64,000 bases of DNA, from contig NZ_BMUA01000026.1 in the NCBI RefSeq assembly GCF_014649955.1, forward strand, positions 48,672 to 112,671. The letters are read 5' to 3'. Each line of letters starts with the position of its first letter. Position 1 is the stretch's first letter. The DNA is from Streptomyces violascens. GTDB taxonomy: Bacteria > Actinomycetota > Actinomycetes > Streptomycetales > Streptomycetaceae. The position numbers were made by a program, and so were the translations under genes. Below, one piece after another: positions 7,941 through 16,193 of the stretch. The notes under the pieces are model-generated. The model ran no database searches. It had not been told where the DNA came from and worked only from the letters and a program-made list of their open reading frames with translations.

Positions 7941-9512
7941 TCAGTTGGTGCCGAGGACGGCGAACAGGTAGTGCGGGCCTTCGATCTCGTCGCTGGATTT
8001 GTCCGTCAGCCGGTCGCCTATGTACAGGCGGCCCTTGTCGTACAGCAGGTCGTCCGCGCGGTTGCCGAAGGACTTCAGGACGGAACTGAGGATCTTGTCG
8101 TCGTTGGGGAGCTCCATGAGGACGGTCTGTTTCAGGGTGCTGCCGTCGATGCTGACCACGGCGCCGTGTCCCTGATAGGGCGGGGTGCGCAGGGCGATGA
8201 CGTTGTTGCCGTCCATACGGATGGGGAAGAGTTTCCGCCCGTCGCCGGCGTCGGCGCGGCCCGGCACCGGCTTGCCGGTGGCGAGGTCGAAGGCGACGAA
8301 CTCGTTGGTTTGGCCGGGCACGTCGGGGGAAGTGTTGGCGTGATCCGCCGTCGGCAGGAACAGCTTGCCGCCGCCCGCTAGGGGGCCCAGGCAGGTCCCC
8401 ACCTCCTTTTTGCAGTCGATGGCGTACTTCTCGTCGGGGATCGTGATGTGGGCCAGTTCCTTACCGGTCTTCTCGTCGATGGAGTAGATGTCGGAGATCT
8501 TGGCGCCGGAGCCCTCGCCGGGATACCCGCCGACGACCAGGGGCTTGGAGGACAGCACGTGCACGTCGCTGAACGCCGAGGGCACCTTGTACGTGGACAG
8601 CGGCTGTCCGGTCGCAGGGTCCAGCGTCTGGACCGAGAGGGAGGGCCGTGCATAGTCGCCGCACCGGCGCACAGCAACCAGCGCCGGGCCTCCCGCGTAG
8701 CCGTCGTCCTGGCAATTTTCGGCGTTGGCCGTCGGCTTCCACAGCTGCTTGCCCGTCGCTATGTCCCAGGCGGCGCCTCCGTCGCTCGCACTGCCCACAG
8801 CGGCGGTGCCGCCACTGATGGCGATCTCCGAAACAAAGATCTTGCGGTCACCGCCACCGTTGGCGGACACGCCGATAGTGGGCGTGCTGGCGTGCCAGAG
8901 CATCTTGCCGGTCGTGATGTTGAACGCCGCGATCTCGTAGCAGTCTCCGACGCCCTCAAATGTGGACCCCTTCTCGCTGTCGTACGCGATCACGGTGATG
9001 CCGTCCGCAGTGCTCTGCAAGGTCGTGGCGCACACCTGGGTAGGAAGGGGAAGCTTCCAGAGCTGAGTGCCGCTCGCCCGGTCGTAACCGGTGACCTCCT
9101 TGAAGCCAGTCTTGGCGTACGCCTTGTCGGAAAGCCACTCACCGAAGACGCGGTCCCCGAAGCTGTTGCTGACCTTGGGCGCGAACTGGTGGAAGAGCAT
9201 CTTGGCGGAGGGCGGGGCGGCCTGAGAGGCGTGGTTGCCGTCGTTGCCGTCGGCACCCTTGCCGGCGCTGGCAGCGGGCCTGCTGCTATCACTGTCGCCG
9301 CCCGACGTCAGGTACCAGGTGCCGCAGCCGAGTACGAGAGCGGATCCCGCGATGATGGCGACGATCCCCGGCCAGAGCCGGGCGCGCCGCGCGGTCGGAG
9401 GGGGAACGTTCGGCGGCGTGGTGGGCATCGGCGGAACAGCCGGACCGAACCTCGCAGGGGGCGGCCCGAATCCCTGCGGAGCACCGGGCGCGGGTGGTGG
9501 GGGGTAGCTCAT
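7941..9512 (-). CDS. Membrane-anchored PQQ-like beta-propeller protein
   Basis: A 523-residue protein. Residues 1-44 are Pro/Gly-rich and cytoplasmic, residues about 46-70 form one membrane helix (PGIVAIIAGSALVLGCGTWYL), and the rest faces outside. The outer part has repeats of the PQQ-propeller type, such as DRASGTQLWKLPL, NITTGKMLWHAST and DIATGKQLWKPT (AxTGxxLW pattern). Such proteins are thought to sense or scaffold at the envelope; no catalytic residues are evident, and the Cys in the membrane segment is not in a lipobox. It ends at a strong terminator and lies 105 bp downstream of a second envelope gene, probably one transcript. Confidence 0.8.
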   Translation of the reverse strand: MSYPPPPAPGAPQGFGPPPARFGPAVPPMPTTPPNVPPPTARRARLWPGIVAIIAGSALVLGCGTWYLTSGGDSDSSRPAASAGKGADGNDGNHASQAAPPSAKMLFHQFAPKVSNSFGDRVFGEWLSDKAYAKTGFKEVTGYDRASGTQLWKLPLPTQVCATTLQSTADGITVIAYDSEKGSTFEGVGDCYEIAAFNITTGKMLWHASTPTIGVSANGGGDRKIFVSEIAISGGTAAVGSASDGGAAWDIATGKQLWKPTANAENCQDDGYAGGPALVAVRRCGDYARPSLSVQTLDPATGQPLSTYKVPSAFSDVHVLSSKPLVVGGYPGEGSGAKISDIYSIDEKTGKELAHITIPDEKYAIDCKKEVGTCLGPLAGGGKLFLPTADHANTSPDVPGQTNEFVAFDLATGKPVPGRADAGDGRKLFPIRMDGNNVIALRTPPYQGHGAVVSIDGSTLKQTVLMELPNDDKILSSVLKSFGNRADDLLYDKGRLYIGDRLTDKSSDEIEGPHYLFAVLGTN

Positions 9513-9617
9513 GACGGTACGTACCTCAGCAGAAGGAAAGTTGGCGGCACTCGCCAGAGGCTCCCACCAGCGGAGCCGCCTGGCCGTGGGTGCTGGTGCC
9601 GTGTCGGTGGCTGGGCG

Positions 9618-10169
9618 TCAGGACGTCAGGTCGTTGATGATGTGGGAGAGGGCCCATATCGCCCAGGCCAGAGGGAGCAAGGCGGCCAGAGAACTGGCGC
9701 GCCGCAGCACCGGGGTTCCGGGGGCCAGTTGCGGGCCGGGCTGCCCGGGGATAGGCGTGGGCAGTTTGTTGATGTGAGCGAGTGTGAAGCGGTTGATGAT
9801 GAGGGTGCCGGGGTTGAACAGGACGAGCGACAGGGGCGACCACCAACCCTGCCACATCGTGCTGCTGGTCACCTCGCGGTAGATCGCGAGGCCGCACGTC
9901 CGGCAGAACGGCCCGTCCACGCGCGAGAACCGCATCCACATCAACACACCGTGATGTGACCGGAACGTCGCGAACGCGGCCGGGAGCGCACCGCAGATTC
10001 TGCACGTCAGAGGCGGTGCCACCAACCCGGGCATGAACGGAGCGGCCCCGGGCGCGGGCGGTCCGAAAGAGCCCGGCTGTGGCGTACCAGGGTGTGGATA
10101 CGCGGGCTGCGGTGCCATCTGGTGGGGGCCGGGGGAGGGCGGGAAGCCCTGCCACTGGGGGCTGGTCAC
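9618..10169 (-). CDS. Zinc-ribbon membrane protein
   Basis: A 183-residue protein with a Pro/Gly-rich start (residues 1-50), then CRICG near residue 56 and CRTCG near residue 90, two CxxC pairs likely to hold zinc. Hydrophobic segments follow (SPLSLVLFNPGTLIINRF and SLAALLPLAWAIWALSHII). GTG at 10169 has GAGGAA upstream. The protein shares its Pro-rich N-terminal style and probably a transcript with the propeller gene downstream. Function unknown; this architecture is common in Streptomyces. Confidence 0.7.
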   Translation of the reverse strand: MTSPQWQGFPPSPGPHQMAPQPAYPHPGTPQPGSFGPPAPGAAPFMPGLVAPPLTCRICGALPAAFATFRSHHGVLMWMRFSRVDGPFCRTCGLAIYREVTSSTMWQGWWSPLSLVLFNPGTLIINRFTLAHINKLPTPIPGQPGPQLAPGTPVLRRASSLAALLPLAWAIWALSHIINDLTS

Positions 10170-10867
10170 GGGTGTTTGGTTCCTCGCTCGGCGCCGGCAG
10201 GGCTCTGCGCCGTCAACGGGCTGAATGGGAAGGACAGTTGGAGAAGTGCGGGCGGCAGGCGATCCTCGTCGGCGTGCCGCACCTCACTCTTTGTCATGAA
10301 CGCCACCTTAAACAGCCCCGGGCTCACGCGCCTGAGTACCCCTACTCAGCCCGCGCCTACGGCGTCATAGCTTGGTCAGCCGGATCCCCCTGCTGCGGCG
10401 CCGTCGGCGTCTGCGTCGGGTCGCCTCGCCTTGGCGGGGCCGAGCTCGTCCGGGCGGAGTCCTGCAAGGGCAAGGAGGCGAGCCGCGCAAGCCGGCGCGG
10501 TCCCACCCTTCCCACCACTCAGATGTGGCGGGAAGGGTGAAGCCCGCTCGTCCGTGTATCTGGCGCGCGAGCCGTCGGCGGGGTCGTTGCCGTACGGGAC
10601 TCTGAGTTTGTCCTACCTTCCTTCCAAGCGTGGGTCTGAGTCGATCATTCGTAAGATCGGCGGGCCCAGGGGTTTCGGGTATGGCTGTGAGCTTGTCGCC
10701 CCTGGATGGCTCAAAGAACTTGGCCGCCCGGAGCCCCGCGACGACTCGACCACTTAACGGGCCTGCCAGTCGCACAGTGATCCGCGATTCCCGCTTGGCA
10801 GCAACTGCAGTGCTCCGCGGGTCCCCCGCCATGCGGGCAACCTGGGCCGCTCTGACAGGGTAGGGCC
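10170..10867. other. Intergenic region holding a hairpin
   Basis: About 700 bp without a supported gene between divergent transcripts. It holds a strong imperfect hairpin at 10504-10539 (CACCCTTCCC/GGGAAGGGTG plus CCAC/GTGG, loop TCAGAT), which looks like an orphan terminator. Open frames here lack ribosome sites and are treated as chance. Confidence 0.4.
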
Positions 10868-11371
10868 ATGGGCGAGTTGATTGAGCGAGTAGATGCACAG
10901 GACCACGTCATTGGCGTGGTGGAGCGAGGCGACGCGGTACGCAACGGGTGGCTCTACCGCATGTCCATGGTGCTCTGCCGGGACCCCGACGGGCGGTATC
11001 TGGTCCATCAGCGTCCCAAGAACAGTTCCCGCTTTCCGGGACAGTACAGCTGGCTGGTCGCAGGTGCGGTCGGCGTGGGTGAGTCCTACGAGGCCGCGGC
11101 CGGCCGGGAACTTGCCGAGGAGATGGGCGTGACGGCTGCCGTCACGCCCCTGTTCAAGTTCCTGTGCGACGGCGAACTCGGCCCCTACTGGTTCGCTGTT
11201 CACGAAGCGACGATCGACCCGGTCCAGCTCCAGCCGAGCAGGGAGGAAATAGGCTGGTGCGACTGGCTCGCCGAGCGCGAGCTGACCGTTCTGGTGGACC
11301 AATGGCCGTTTGTCAGCGACAGCCGGGACGCATTCGAGCGCTATCTGAAGTACCGCTCCGCGGTCGCCTAA
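10868..11371 (+). CDS. Nudix hydrolase (IPP-isomerase-like subgroup)
   Basis: A 167-residue protein with a full Nudix box: G then GESYEAAAGRELAEEMGV (Gx5Ex7REUxEExGU). The N-terminus, ELIERVDAQDHVIGVVERGD, matches the subgroup close to isopentenyl diphosphate isomerase and YfcD. The substrate cannot be told from sequence; such proteins cleave nucleoside-diphosphate-linked compounds. AGGG lies upstream of the ATG. The gene stands alone, rightward, and ends before a bidirectional terminator. Confidence 0.85.
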   Translation: MGELIERVDAQDHVIGVVERGDAVRNGWLYRMSMVLCRDPDGRYLVHQRPKNSSRFPGQYSWLVAGAVGVGESYEAAAGRELAEEMGVTAAVTPLFKFLCDGELGPYWFAVHEATIDPVQLQPSREEIGWCDWLAERELTVLVDQWPFVSDSRDAFERYLKYRSAVA

Positions 11372-11406
11372 TGATCTTCCTGGCTATCGGTTGGCTCAGA
11401 GAACAG

Positions 11407-11445
11407 AGGTGGGGTGGCGCTGCGTTCGGCAGCTCCACCCCACCT
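11407..11445. terminator. Bidirectional hairpin terminator
   Basis: AGGTGGGGTGG-c-GCTGC, loop GTTCG, GCAGC-t-CCACCCCACCT: 16 paired bases with one mismatch, placed between the convergent Nudix (rightward) and MAB_1171c-type (leftward) genes. Confidence 0.85.
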
Positions 11446-11453
11446 CCACTCTG

Positions 11454-12692
11454 TCAGGCAGCCGGCCGGGCCTCTGTGCCCTCTCGGGAACGCTCAGCCA
11501 GCGGGTGATCCAGGGATCGCGCGAGGCGCAGGAGGCGTTCGCGCTCCTCACTCGCTGGTGTTTTCTCCCCCGGCAGAACGACGGGCGGGCCTTCTGGTGG
11601 CGCGATGTCCGGGCGGCTCCGCTGGGCGAACTCCTCGCGTGCAATGTGCAGCTGCTGCACGGCTTCCTGGAGTGCGACAGCGGCGGCCAGTGCCTCCCTG
11701 TCGGCTTCGGTCAGGTCGGAGGCCGAACGACGGACGTCGTCGATAACGTCCTGTGAGACCCACGGACGCAGTGTCCGGATGCCGTCCAGGATCTCAATGA
11801 CCCGGCGGTGCAGGTTGAACGAGACATTGGCCGGGAGCTTGCCCCCCTGGCCCGGAGTGCTGTCAGGGTTGAAGGCGAGGTCGTCGTCCACCTGGCCAAC
11901 GACCAGTTCCCAGAGCGGCTGCAGCGTCGTGTAGTCGCGCCGCTCACGCAGCCAGGCGCCGACGGCCGATCCGGACAGGCCGTAGCACATGATGATGCAG
12001 CCGAACGCTCCGAAGGAGGAACCGAAGACGCCTACGGTGTCCAGGGCGTGGCTTCCGCATACTGCCGCGACGATGGCCGGAACCGAGCAGACGACGTAGC
12101 CGAAGATGACGAGCATCGCATAGCCGAACGCTGCGAGCGAGTGCTGCAGGCCGGGGTCTGAGACTTCAGCACGCCGACACTGACGGTACGTGTTCAGAGT
12201 CCCGCTGGTCAGCGTGGCAAGGAACACCGCGAGGAAGATCAGCACGAAAGGATCGTCCGTGAAGGCGGTGTTGAACTTGAGAGGGTCAGCAGGCCCAGAC
12301 AGGTCGGCCGCAGCGAACGCCGCCACCATGAGGCACCCCGAGGCTACGTAGCCGACGCTCCACGCGGTGACCAGGTTCCGCCTGCGCTTCGGGACCTCCA
12401 GCAGCGCCGAGTCCCAGAGCAGCGTGATCAGATGCACCAGCGCGAAACACGCGAGGATGCCGACATAGACAGGCAGGGTGGCAAAGCTCGGCTGCCCGGT
12501 CCAGTCACCCAGGGTTCGGTATCCCACGGGCGAAGCCATCACGTAGACCAGAGTGGCGCAGAACAACATGCTGGTGGTCAGTGCGAGCGTGGTTGTTGGG
12601 TCGCGGCGCAGCGCCAGGGCTTTCCACGCGGCTATCGCGAGCGTGATGACCGATATGGCCAAGTAAACGATGTTGGATGCATCTTCAGACAC
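11454..12692 (-). CDS. MAB_1171c-family membrane protein
   Basis: A 412-residue protein with about seven membrane helices in the first 230 residues (NIVYLAISVITLAIAAWKAL is the first), then a long cytoplasmic domain of about 180 residues with the conserved look YTTLQPLWELVVGQ and FNLHRRVIEILDGIRTLRPW. This matches the MAB_1171c putative-transporter family (DUF6545-like). Its biochemical role is unknown. It is one of two family members in the window, and both sit beside HExxH proteases and HTH genes. The start is a GTG abutting GGGAG, with a TATATA box eight bases upstream, which suggests a leaderless mRNA. Confidence 0.75.
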   Translation of the reverse strand: MSEDASNIVYLAISVITLAIAAWKALALRRDPTTTLALTTSMLFCATLVYVMASPVGYRTLGDWTGQPSFATLPVYVGILACFALVHLITLLWDSALLEVPKRRRNLVTAWSVGYVASGCLMVAAFAAADLSGPADPLKFNTAFTDDPFVLIFLAVFLATLTSGTLNTYRQCRRAEVSDPGLQHSLAAFGYAMLVIFGYVVCSVPAIVAAVCGSHALDTVGVFGSSFGAFGCIIMCYGLSGSAVGAWLRERRDYTTLQPLWELVVGQVDDDLAFNPDSTPGQGGKLPANVSFNLHRRVIEILDGIRTLRPWVSQDVIDDVRRSASDLTEADREALAAAVALQEAVQQLHIAREEFAQRSRPDIAPPEGPPVVLPGEKTPASEERERLLRLARSLDHPLAERSREGTEARPAA

Positions 12693-12706
12693 CTCCCTTT
12701 TATATA
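12693..12706 (-). promoter_or_regulatory. Putative -10 box for a leaderless transcript
   Basis: On the minus strand TATATA (12701-12706) lies eight bases before the GTG start at 12692, the spacing expected if transcription begins at the start codon. There is no spaced Shine-Dalgarno sequence; GGGAG touches the GTG directly. Confidence 0.4.
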
Positions 12707-12944
12707 GCCCGCGGGGTCATCAGCACGGCGGCAGGGTCCCGGCTCCAGCAAACCGACAGACGTCGGCTCTATGCCCCGCCCCATGTTGCGCCGGGTGCAG
12801 CCGTCGCCACTCTGATTCATACAGGCACTTTCGTACGCGCCGCACGACAAGGCCGGTAGTCTCCAAGTGCCGCGCAGGGCGGCGCTGTTCCGCGTACTGA
12901 GCAAGACCTGGCTGCGGCATGTCCGGCCAGGCATGGGGGACCCA

Positions 12945-14267
12945 ATGCGACGGGCGATCGTCCTCGGTGGATCGTTTGCCGGCCTGATGGCCGCGCGCGT
13001 ACTCAGCGACCTCGCGGTGGAAGTCGTCATCGTGGAGCCCGATCCGCTCGAGCCGGACAGTCTTGGCCGTGGCGCCCCGCATCGTGGGCAGTTGCACGCT
13101 TTGCTGGCCATGGGCCATACCCAGCTCGAGCGGTGGTTTCCCGGGATAACCGACGAGTTGACCGCAGCTGGTGCGCGCACCGGGTCGGGATCCGCGGTGC
13201 AGTTCTACGTGGACGGCGTCCTGAAGGCTCCGATCCCGGACTCCGTCATGCTCGGTGCGACCCGTCCCCTTCTGGAGCGCCACGTCCGAAGCCGAGTGCT
13301 GGGACTGCCCAACGTGCACCAGGTGCGCGGCCGGGCACGCGGGCTCACTCTCCTCGGCAGGCGGGTGGCCGGCGTTCGCTACACGGCGTCCGCTGATGAC
13401 GATGGCGTTCTTGAGGAGTCTGTCGCCGCCGACCTGGTCGTTGACGCGATGGGCAAAGCAAGCCGTCTGGTGTCGTGGCTGAGCGACGACGGCTGGGGTG
13501 TGGTGCCGGTGGACCGGATGAGAGTCGACCTTGGGTATGCCACCGCCGCCTTCCGGCGTGGTACTGAAATGCCGGACCTCGTGATCGCGCACTCCTCGCC
13601 CGGGCCCTCCAGCGGATATCAGCCGACGCTGAGTGAAGCAGGTGCACTCGCTGCCGTAGAGGGTGACCGGTGGAGCGTCGTGCTCTCCGGGTACGCGGAC
13701 CATGCGCCGAGCCGCGATCCTGAAGAGTTCCTCGCACGCATGCGGCGCTGCGTGAGTCCGCTCCAGCAGATCGCCGAAATCGGGGCTTTCGACGGCCCTG
13801 TGGAGCCGTTCCGGTTCCGCCAGAGCCAGCGCCGCAACTACCTGCGGCTGCCTCAGTTCCCGGGCGGCCTGGTCGTCGTGGGAGATGCCCTCGCGTCCGT
13901 CAACCCCATCTACGGACAAGGCCTGACCCTCGCCATGCTGCAAGCGTCATCGCTGCATGCGTACCTCCGCACCGGGGTGTCTCCGCACGTTCCAGCCCGG
14001 GGCTACTTCCAACGCGCCGCGGCTGTCGTCAATGCCGCGTGGCAGCTCTCCACAACGGCCGATCTCGCTCAGCCTCACGTGAGTGGGCCCTACCCTCCCG
14101 GGTACGCGATGACTCGCTGGGTCGGCGACCGGGTCATCGAGGCGTCGGTCAGGGACTCGGCCGTCAACAGGGTCTTCATGGATGTTCTGCACATGCGTGC
14201 CCGCCCGCAGGCACTGAGCAGGCCCCGGGTGCTGCTGCGGACAGCCCAGGTGCTCTTCCGGCCCTGA
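12945..14267 (+). CDS. FAD-dependent monooxygenase
   Basis: A 440-residue flavoprotein. The N-terminal dinucleotide fold is RAIVLGGSFAGLMAARVL, the second FAD contact is VVGDALASVNPIYGQGL (GD motif), and a DG-like motif appears as VVDAMGKASRL. This is the para-hydroxybenzoate-hydroxylase/geranylgeranyl-reductase-like superfamily, which hydroxylates or epoxidises small molecules using NAD(P)H and O2. No membrane segment. ATG 12945 is chosen for GGGGGA seven bases upstream. It is divergent from the MAB_1171c gene and converges with an HExxH protease gene, a grouping repeated in Streptomyces genomes. The substrate is unknown. Confidence 0.8.
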   Translation: MRRAIVLGGSFAGLMAARVLSDLAVEVVIVEPDPLEPDSLGRGAPHRGQLHALLAMGHTQLERWFPGITDELTAAGARTGSGSAVQFYVDGVLKAPIPDSVMLGATRPLLERHVRSRVLGLPNVHQVRGRARGLTLLGRRVAGVRYTASADDDGVLEESVAADLVVDAMGKASRLVSWLSDDGWGVVPVDRMRVDLGYATAAFRRGTEMPDLVIAHSSPGPSSGYQPTLSEAGALAAVEGDRWSVVLSGYADHAPSRDPEEFLARMRRCVSPLQQIAEIGAFDGPVEPFRFRQSQRRNYLRLPQFPGGLVVVGDALASVNPIYGQGLTLAMLQASSLHAYLRTGVSPHVPARGYFQRAAAVVNAAWQLSTTADLAQPHVSGPYPPGYAMTRWVGDRVIEASVRDSAVNRVFMDVLHMRARPQALSRPRVLLRTAQVLFRP

Positions 14268-14416
14268 AGCCGGGCACCCACCGCTGCCGGGATTTGCGAG
14301 ATGTCAGGTCTCCGCGGCCACGCCTGAGGATGTGCGCAATGGCCAAGTGGCTTGCTCTGCCTTCCCGGCTGAACATGCCCGGCATTCTCTGTGAGGCGCG
14401 TTCTGGCCTCGGGGTT

Positions 14417-15055
14417 TCAGACTCCGGATCGTCTGTGCGCGAGGGCTGAGCCGATGTAGTTGTCCTTGGTTGCAGGACCACCGAGCTTGAGGTGTCTCTG
14501 CACCATCACCGTGGCGAACGCCTCGGCGCGCCTCTCGTGCGGGTTGTCGTAATGAGACCGCGCCAGCACCTTCCTGACGGCTTCCGGGTCCAGGTCCGGA
14601 AGCAACTGGCGCACGGCCTCGGCCGCGGTCTCGGCCGACGCCGAGGTGTCCTGGGCCTCGGGTTCCTCGTCCCACAGGTGGAAGAGCTCGTGCATCGTGC
14701 TGTGGAGGCGAGTCAGCTCACTGGCGTTGGAGTCCACCACGATGAAGTCCACCTTCCTGCCGCGAACACAGAACCCCGACACCTTCGCCGGCAGAGGCTC
14801 CTCGGCGATCACGATCGGCCGACCCCGCTTCTGAGCGATCGCATCCACCAGGCTCTGCATGTCGCGGACCCCGGACAGGCCCAGGTCCCGACGGATGAGC
14901 CGCGTGGTGGACCATGCCGACAACTTGATGGCCAACTGGTCCTTAAATGCGGCATGCAGAGAACGGATAGGTCGGACAAGCCGCAAGCCAGGTCGGGCTA
15001 TCGACTCCGAGTGGTTGCATCCGTCCTGGTGGGTGCCGTCCGATGTCGCGCACAT
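14417..15055 (-). CDS. HExxH metalloprotease, ImmA/IrrE-like toxin component (paralogue 1)
   Basis: A 212-residue protein. Core: VDFIVVDSNASELTRLHSTM then HELFHLWDEE, a gluzincin HExxH zinc site as in ImmA/IrrE proteases. A distal KVLARSHYDNPHERRAEAFA gives further conserved acidic/His residues. The N-terminal stretch QLAIKLSAW introduces a helical region. ImmA-type proteases cleave XRE repressors; Streptomyces relatives are often annotated as toxins. The start at 15055 (MCATS) aligns with paralogue 2 (MCETS) at 22127, and GAGGGAGA precedes it closely. The two proteins share about two thirds of residues by eye and both end in HRRSGV. Confidence 0.75.
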   Translation of the reverse strand: MCATSDGTHQDGCNHSESIARPGLRLVRPIRSLHAAFKDQLAIKLSAWSTTRLIRRDLGLSGVRDMQSLVDAIAQKRGRPIVIAEEPLPAKVSGFCVRGRKVDFIVVDSNASELTRLHSTMHELFHLWDEEPEAQDTSASAETAAEAVRQLLPDLDPEAVRKVLARSHYDNPHERRAEAFATVMVQRHLKLGGPATKDNYIGSALAHRRSGV

Positions 15056-15436
15056 TCTCCCTCGTAGCCCTATCTCGTGGCCGATTTGACGGCGGACTGC
15101 GTTACGCCTCTTGCGTACGGTGCACTCCCAACCACCAGCACGGCAGATCGATCCCCCTACGCGAACTCGGTCACCATCACCTACGCAAGTTGGGTGGCGC
15201 CGGCCAGGCTTCCCTTCTCGCGAAGCCTTAGAGGCGGTATGTCCGCATCCTTGACTGGTCCCGCAGTAGGGTCTGCTCGCCCAGCGACGTACAGACCAGG
15301 TTGTACCGCGCGAACGTCTCTTTCGGGCGCCGAAACCGTCGCGGGGCGTCGCGCAGGACCTGCCGAAGTGCGGATCAAGCAGGCGTTCCGACCCGCGCCC
15401 AGGCTCGCTCGCCTTGGCGCGGGTTCGGCTGCATGC
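15056..15436. other. Intergenic region, no supported gene
   Basis: A roughly 380-bp gap between the protease start and a hairpin at 15437. A long minus-strand frame runs through it into the protease gene, but its codon pattern is Cys/Arg-rich and unlike a gene. It presumably holds the promoter of the leftward protease gene; no clear box is seen. Confidence 0.35.
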
Positions 15437-15464
15437 GGGTGCCGCCACTTGTTCGGCGGCACCC
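15437..15464 (-). terminator. Hairpin terminator
   Basis: Perfect 10-bp stem GGGTGCCGCC / GGCGGCACCC with an eight-base loop, about 110 bp beyond the stop of the crystallin-like gene on its strand. Confidence 0.6.
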
Positions 15465-15573
15465 CGTCCCGAGCCAGCCGCTTGCAATCGGCCCCTGCCA
15501 TGAGCGGCCTTCGCCGTCCAGACACATCAGCCCAGCTGCCCCATCGCAGCCGGTGCCAACCGCGTCGGTTGAG

Positions 15574-15918
15574 TCACGCGTCCTGGATGGCCTCTACCTT
15601 GAGCGAGGACACACCACCGTCCAGATGCTGGCCCACGCGGATGCCATTGCCACACACGACTGTGCTGTACCCGGAGAAGTTGTCTCCGGCGAAGAGCGTG
15701 ACCTGGAACCCCGCTCCTATGAACACCGAGCGCACGGAGCCAGGGATCGAGGAACTCGTGTAGTCGCCGGGTTCCAATATCTGAGAGTCTCCGCCGAATT
15801 CCGGCTCGGTGAACAGCACACAGGCATCTGCGCCTAGGAAGACGAACCCCTTCGTGGTGATGGACCCCGACTCGTGAAATCGGAAGTCAGAGGCGTGTAG
15901 GGCCGACTCGGTCTCCAT
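15574..15918 (-). CDS. Beta/gamma-crystallin-like protein
   Basis: A 114-residue protein with two Greek-key motifs: VLFTEPEFGGDSQILEPGDY and VTLFAGDNFSGYSTVV, each with the Y/F-x6-F/Y-x-G pattern. The C-terminal GGVSSLKVEAI matches the end of a calcium-binding D/N-x-x-S-S motif, in part degenerate (GGVSS). Related Streptomyces proteins bind calcium; this one has no signal peptide. AGGAAGG lies seven bases before the ATG. The gene is monocistronic and ends at a hairpin. Two Cys residues could form a disulfide. Confidence 0.75.
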   Translation of the reverse strand: METESALHASDFRFHESGSITTKGFVFLGADACVLFTEPEFGGDSQILEPGDYTSSSIPGSVRSVFIGAGFQVTLFAGDNFSGYSTVVCGNGIRVGQHLDGGVSSLKVEAIQDA

Positions 15919-16146
15919 GGCGTTGCCTTCCTACCGGGGCGCTGGGCGTGTAGTCGCCTAGCGCCGAACATGCTTCTTGACGGCGGTTGCTCGCAGCGGA
16001 GCAGCTCACGTACGCACGGTGTTGGCATGTGCTGCCTAATGCCGCGTCAAGCACTGTTGTGAGCACGGTAGGTTTTTGGCTTGCTGCGCATCCGCGGGCC
16101 GATTCTCGCCCATATGTTTGCGCAGGACCATGCAAAGAAATTTCCG

Positions 16147-16159
16147 ATACGAAGCGTAT
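16147..16159. promoter_or_regulatory. Inverted repeat ATACG-aag-CGTAT
   Basis: A short perfect palindrome with a three-base spacer in the 275-bp gap between the P450 stop and the crystallin start, in unusually AT-rich DNA. It may be an operator of the crystallin-like gene. Weak evidence. Confidence 0.25.
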
Positions 16160-16193
16160 GGGAATGATCTGTTTACACGTGGGCAGCGAGCGT

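Noticed and set aside
14417..15487. Full 356-codon frame for protease paralogue 1
   Set aside because: Only the last 212 codons resemble the paralogue; the upstream part is Cys/Arg-rich noise, and the MCATS start matches MCETS in paralogue 2.
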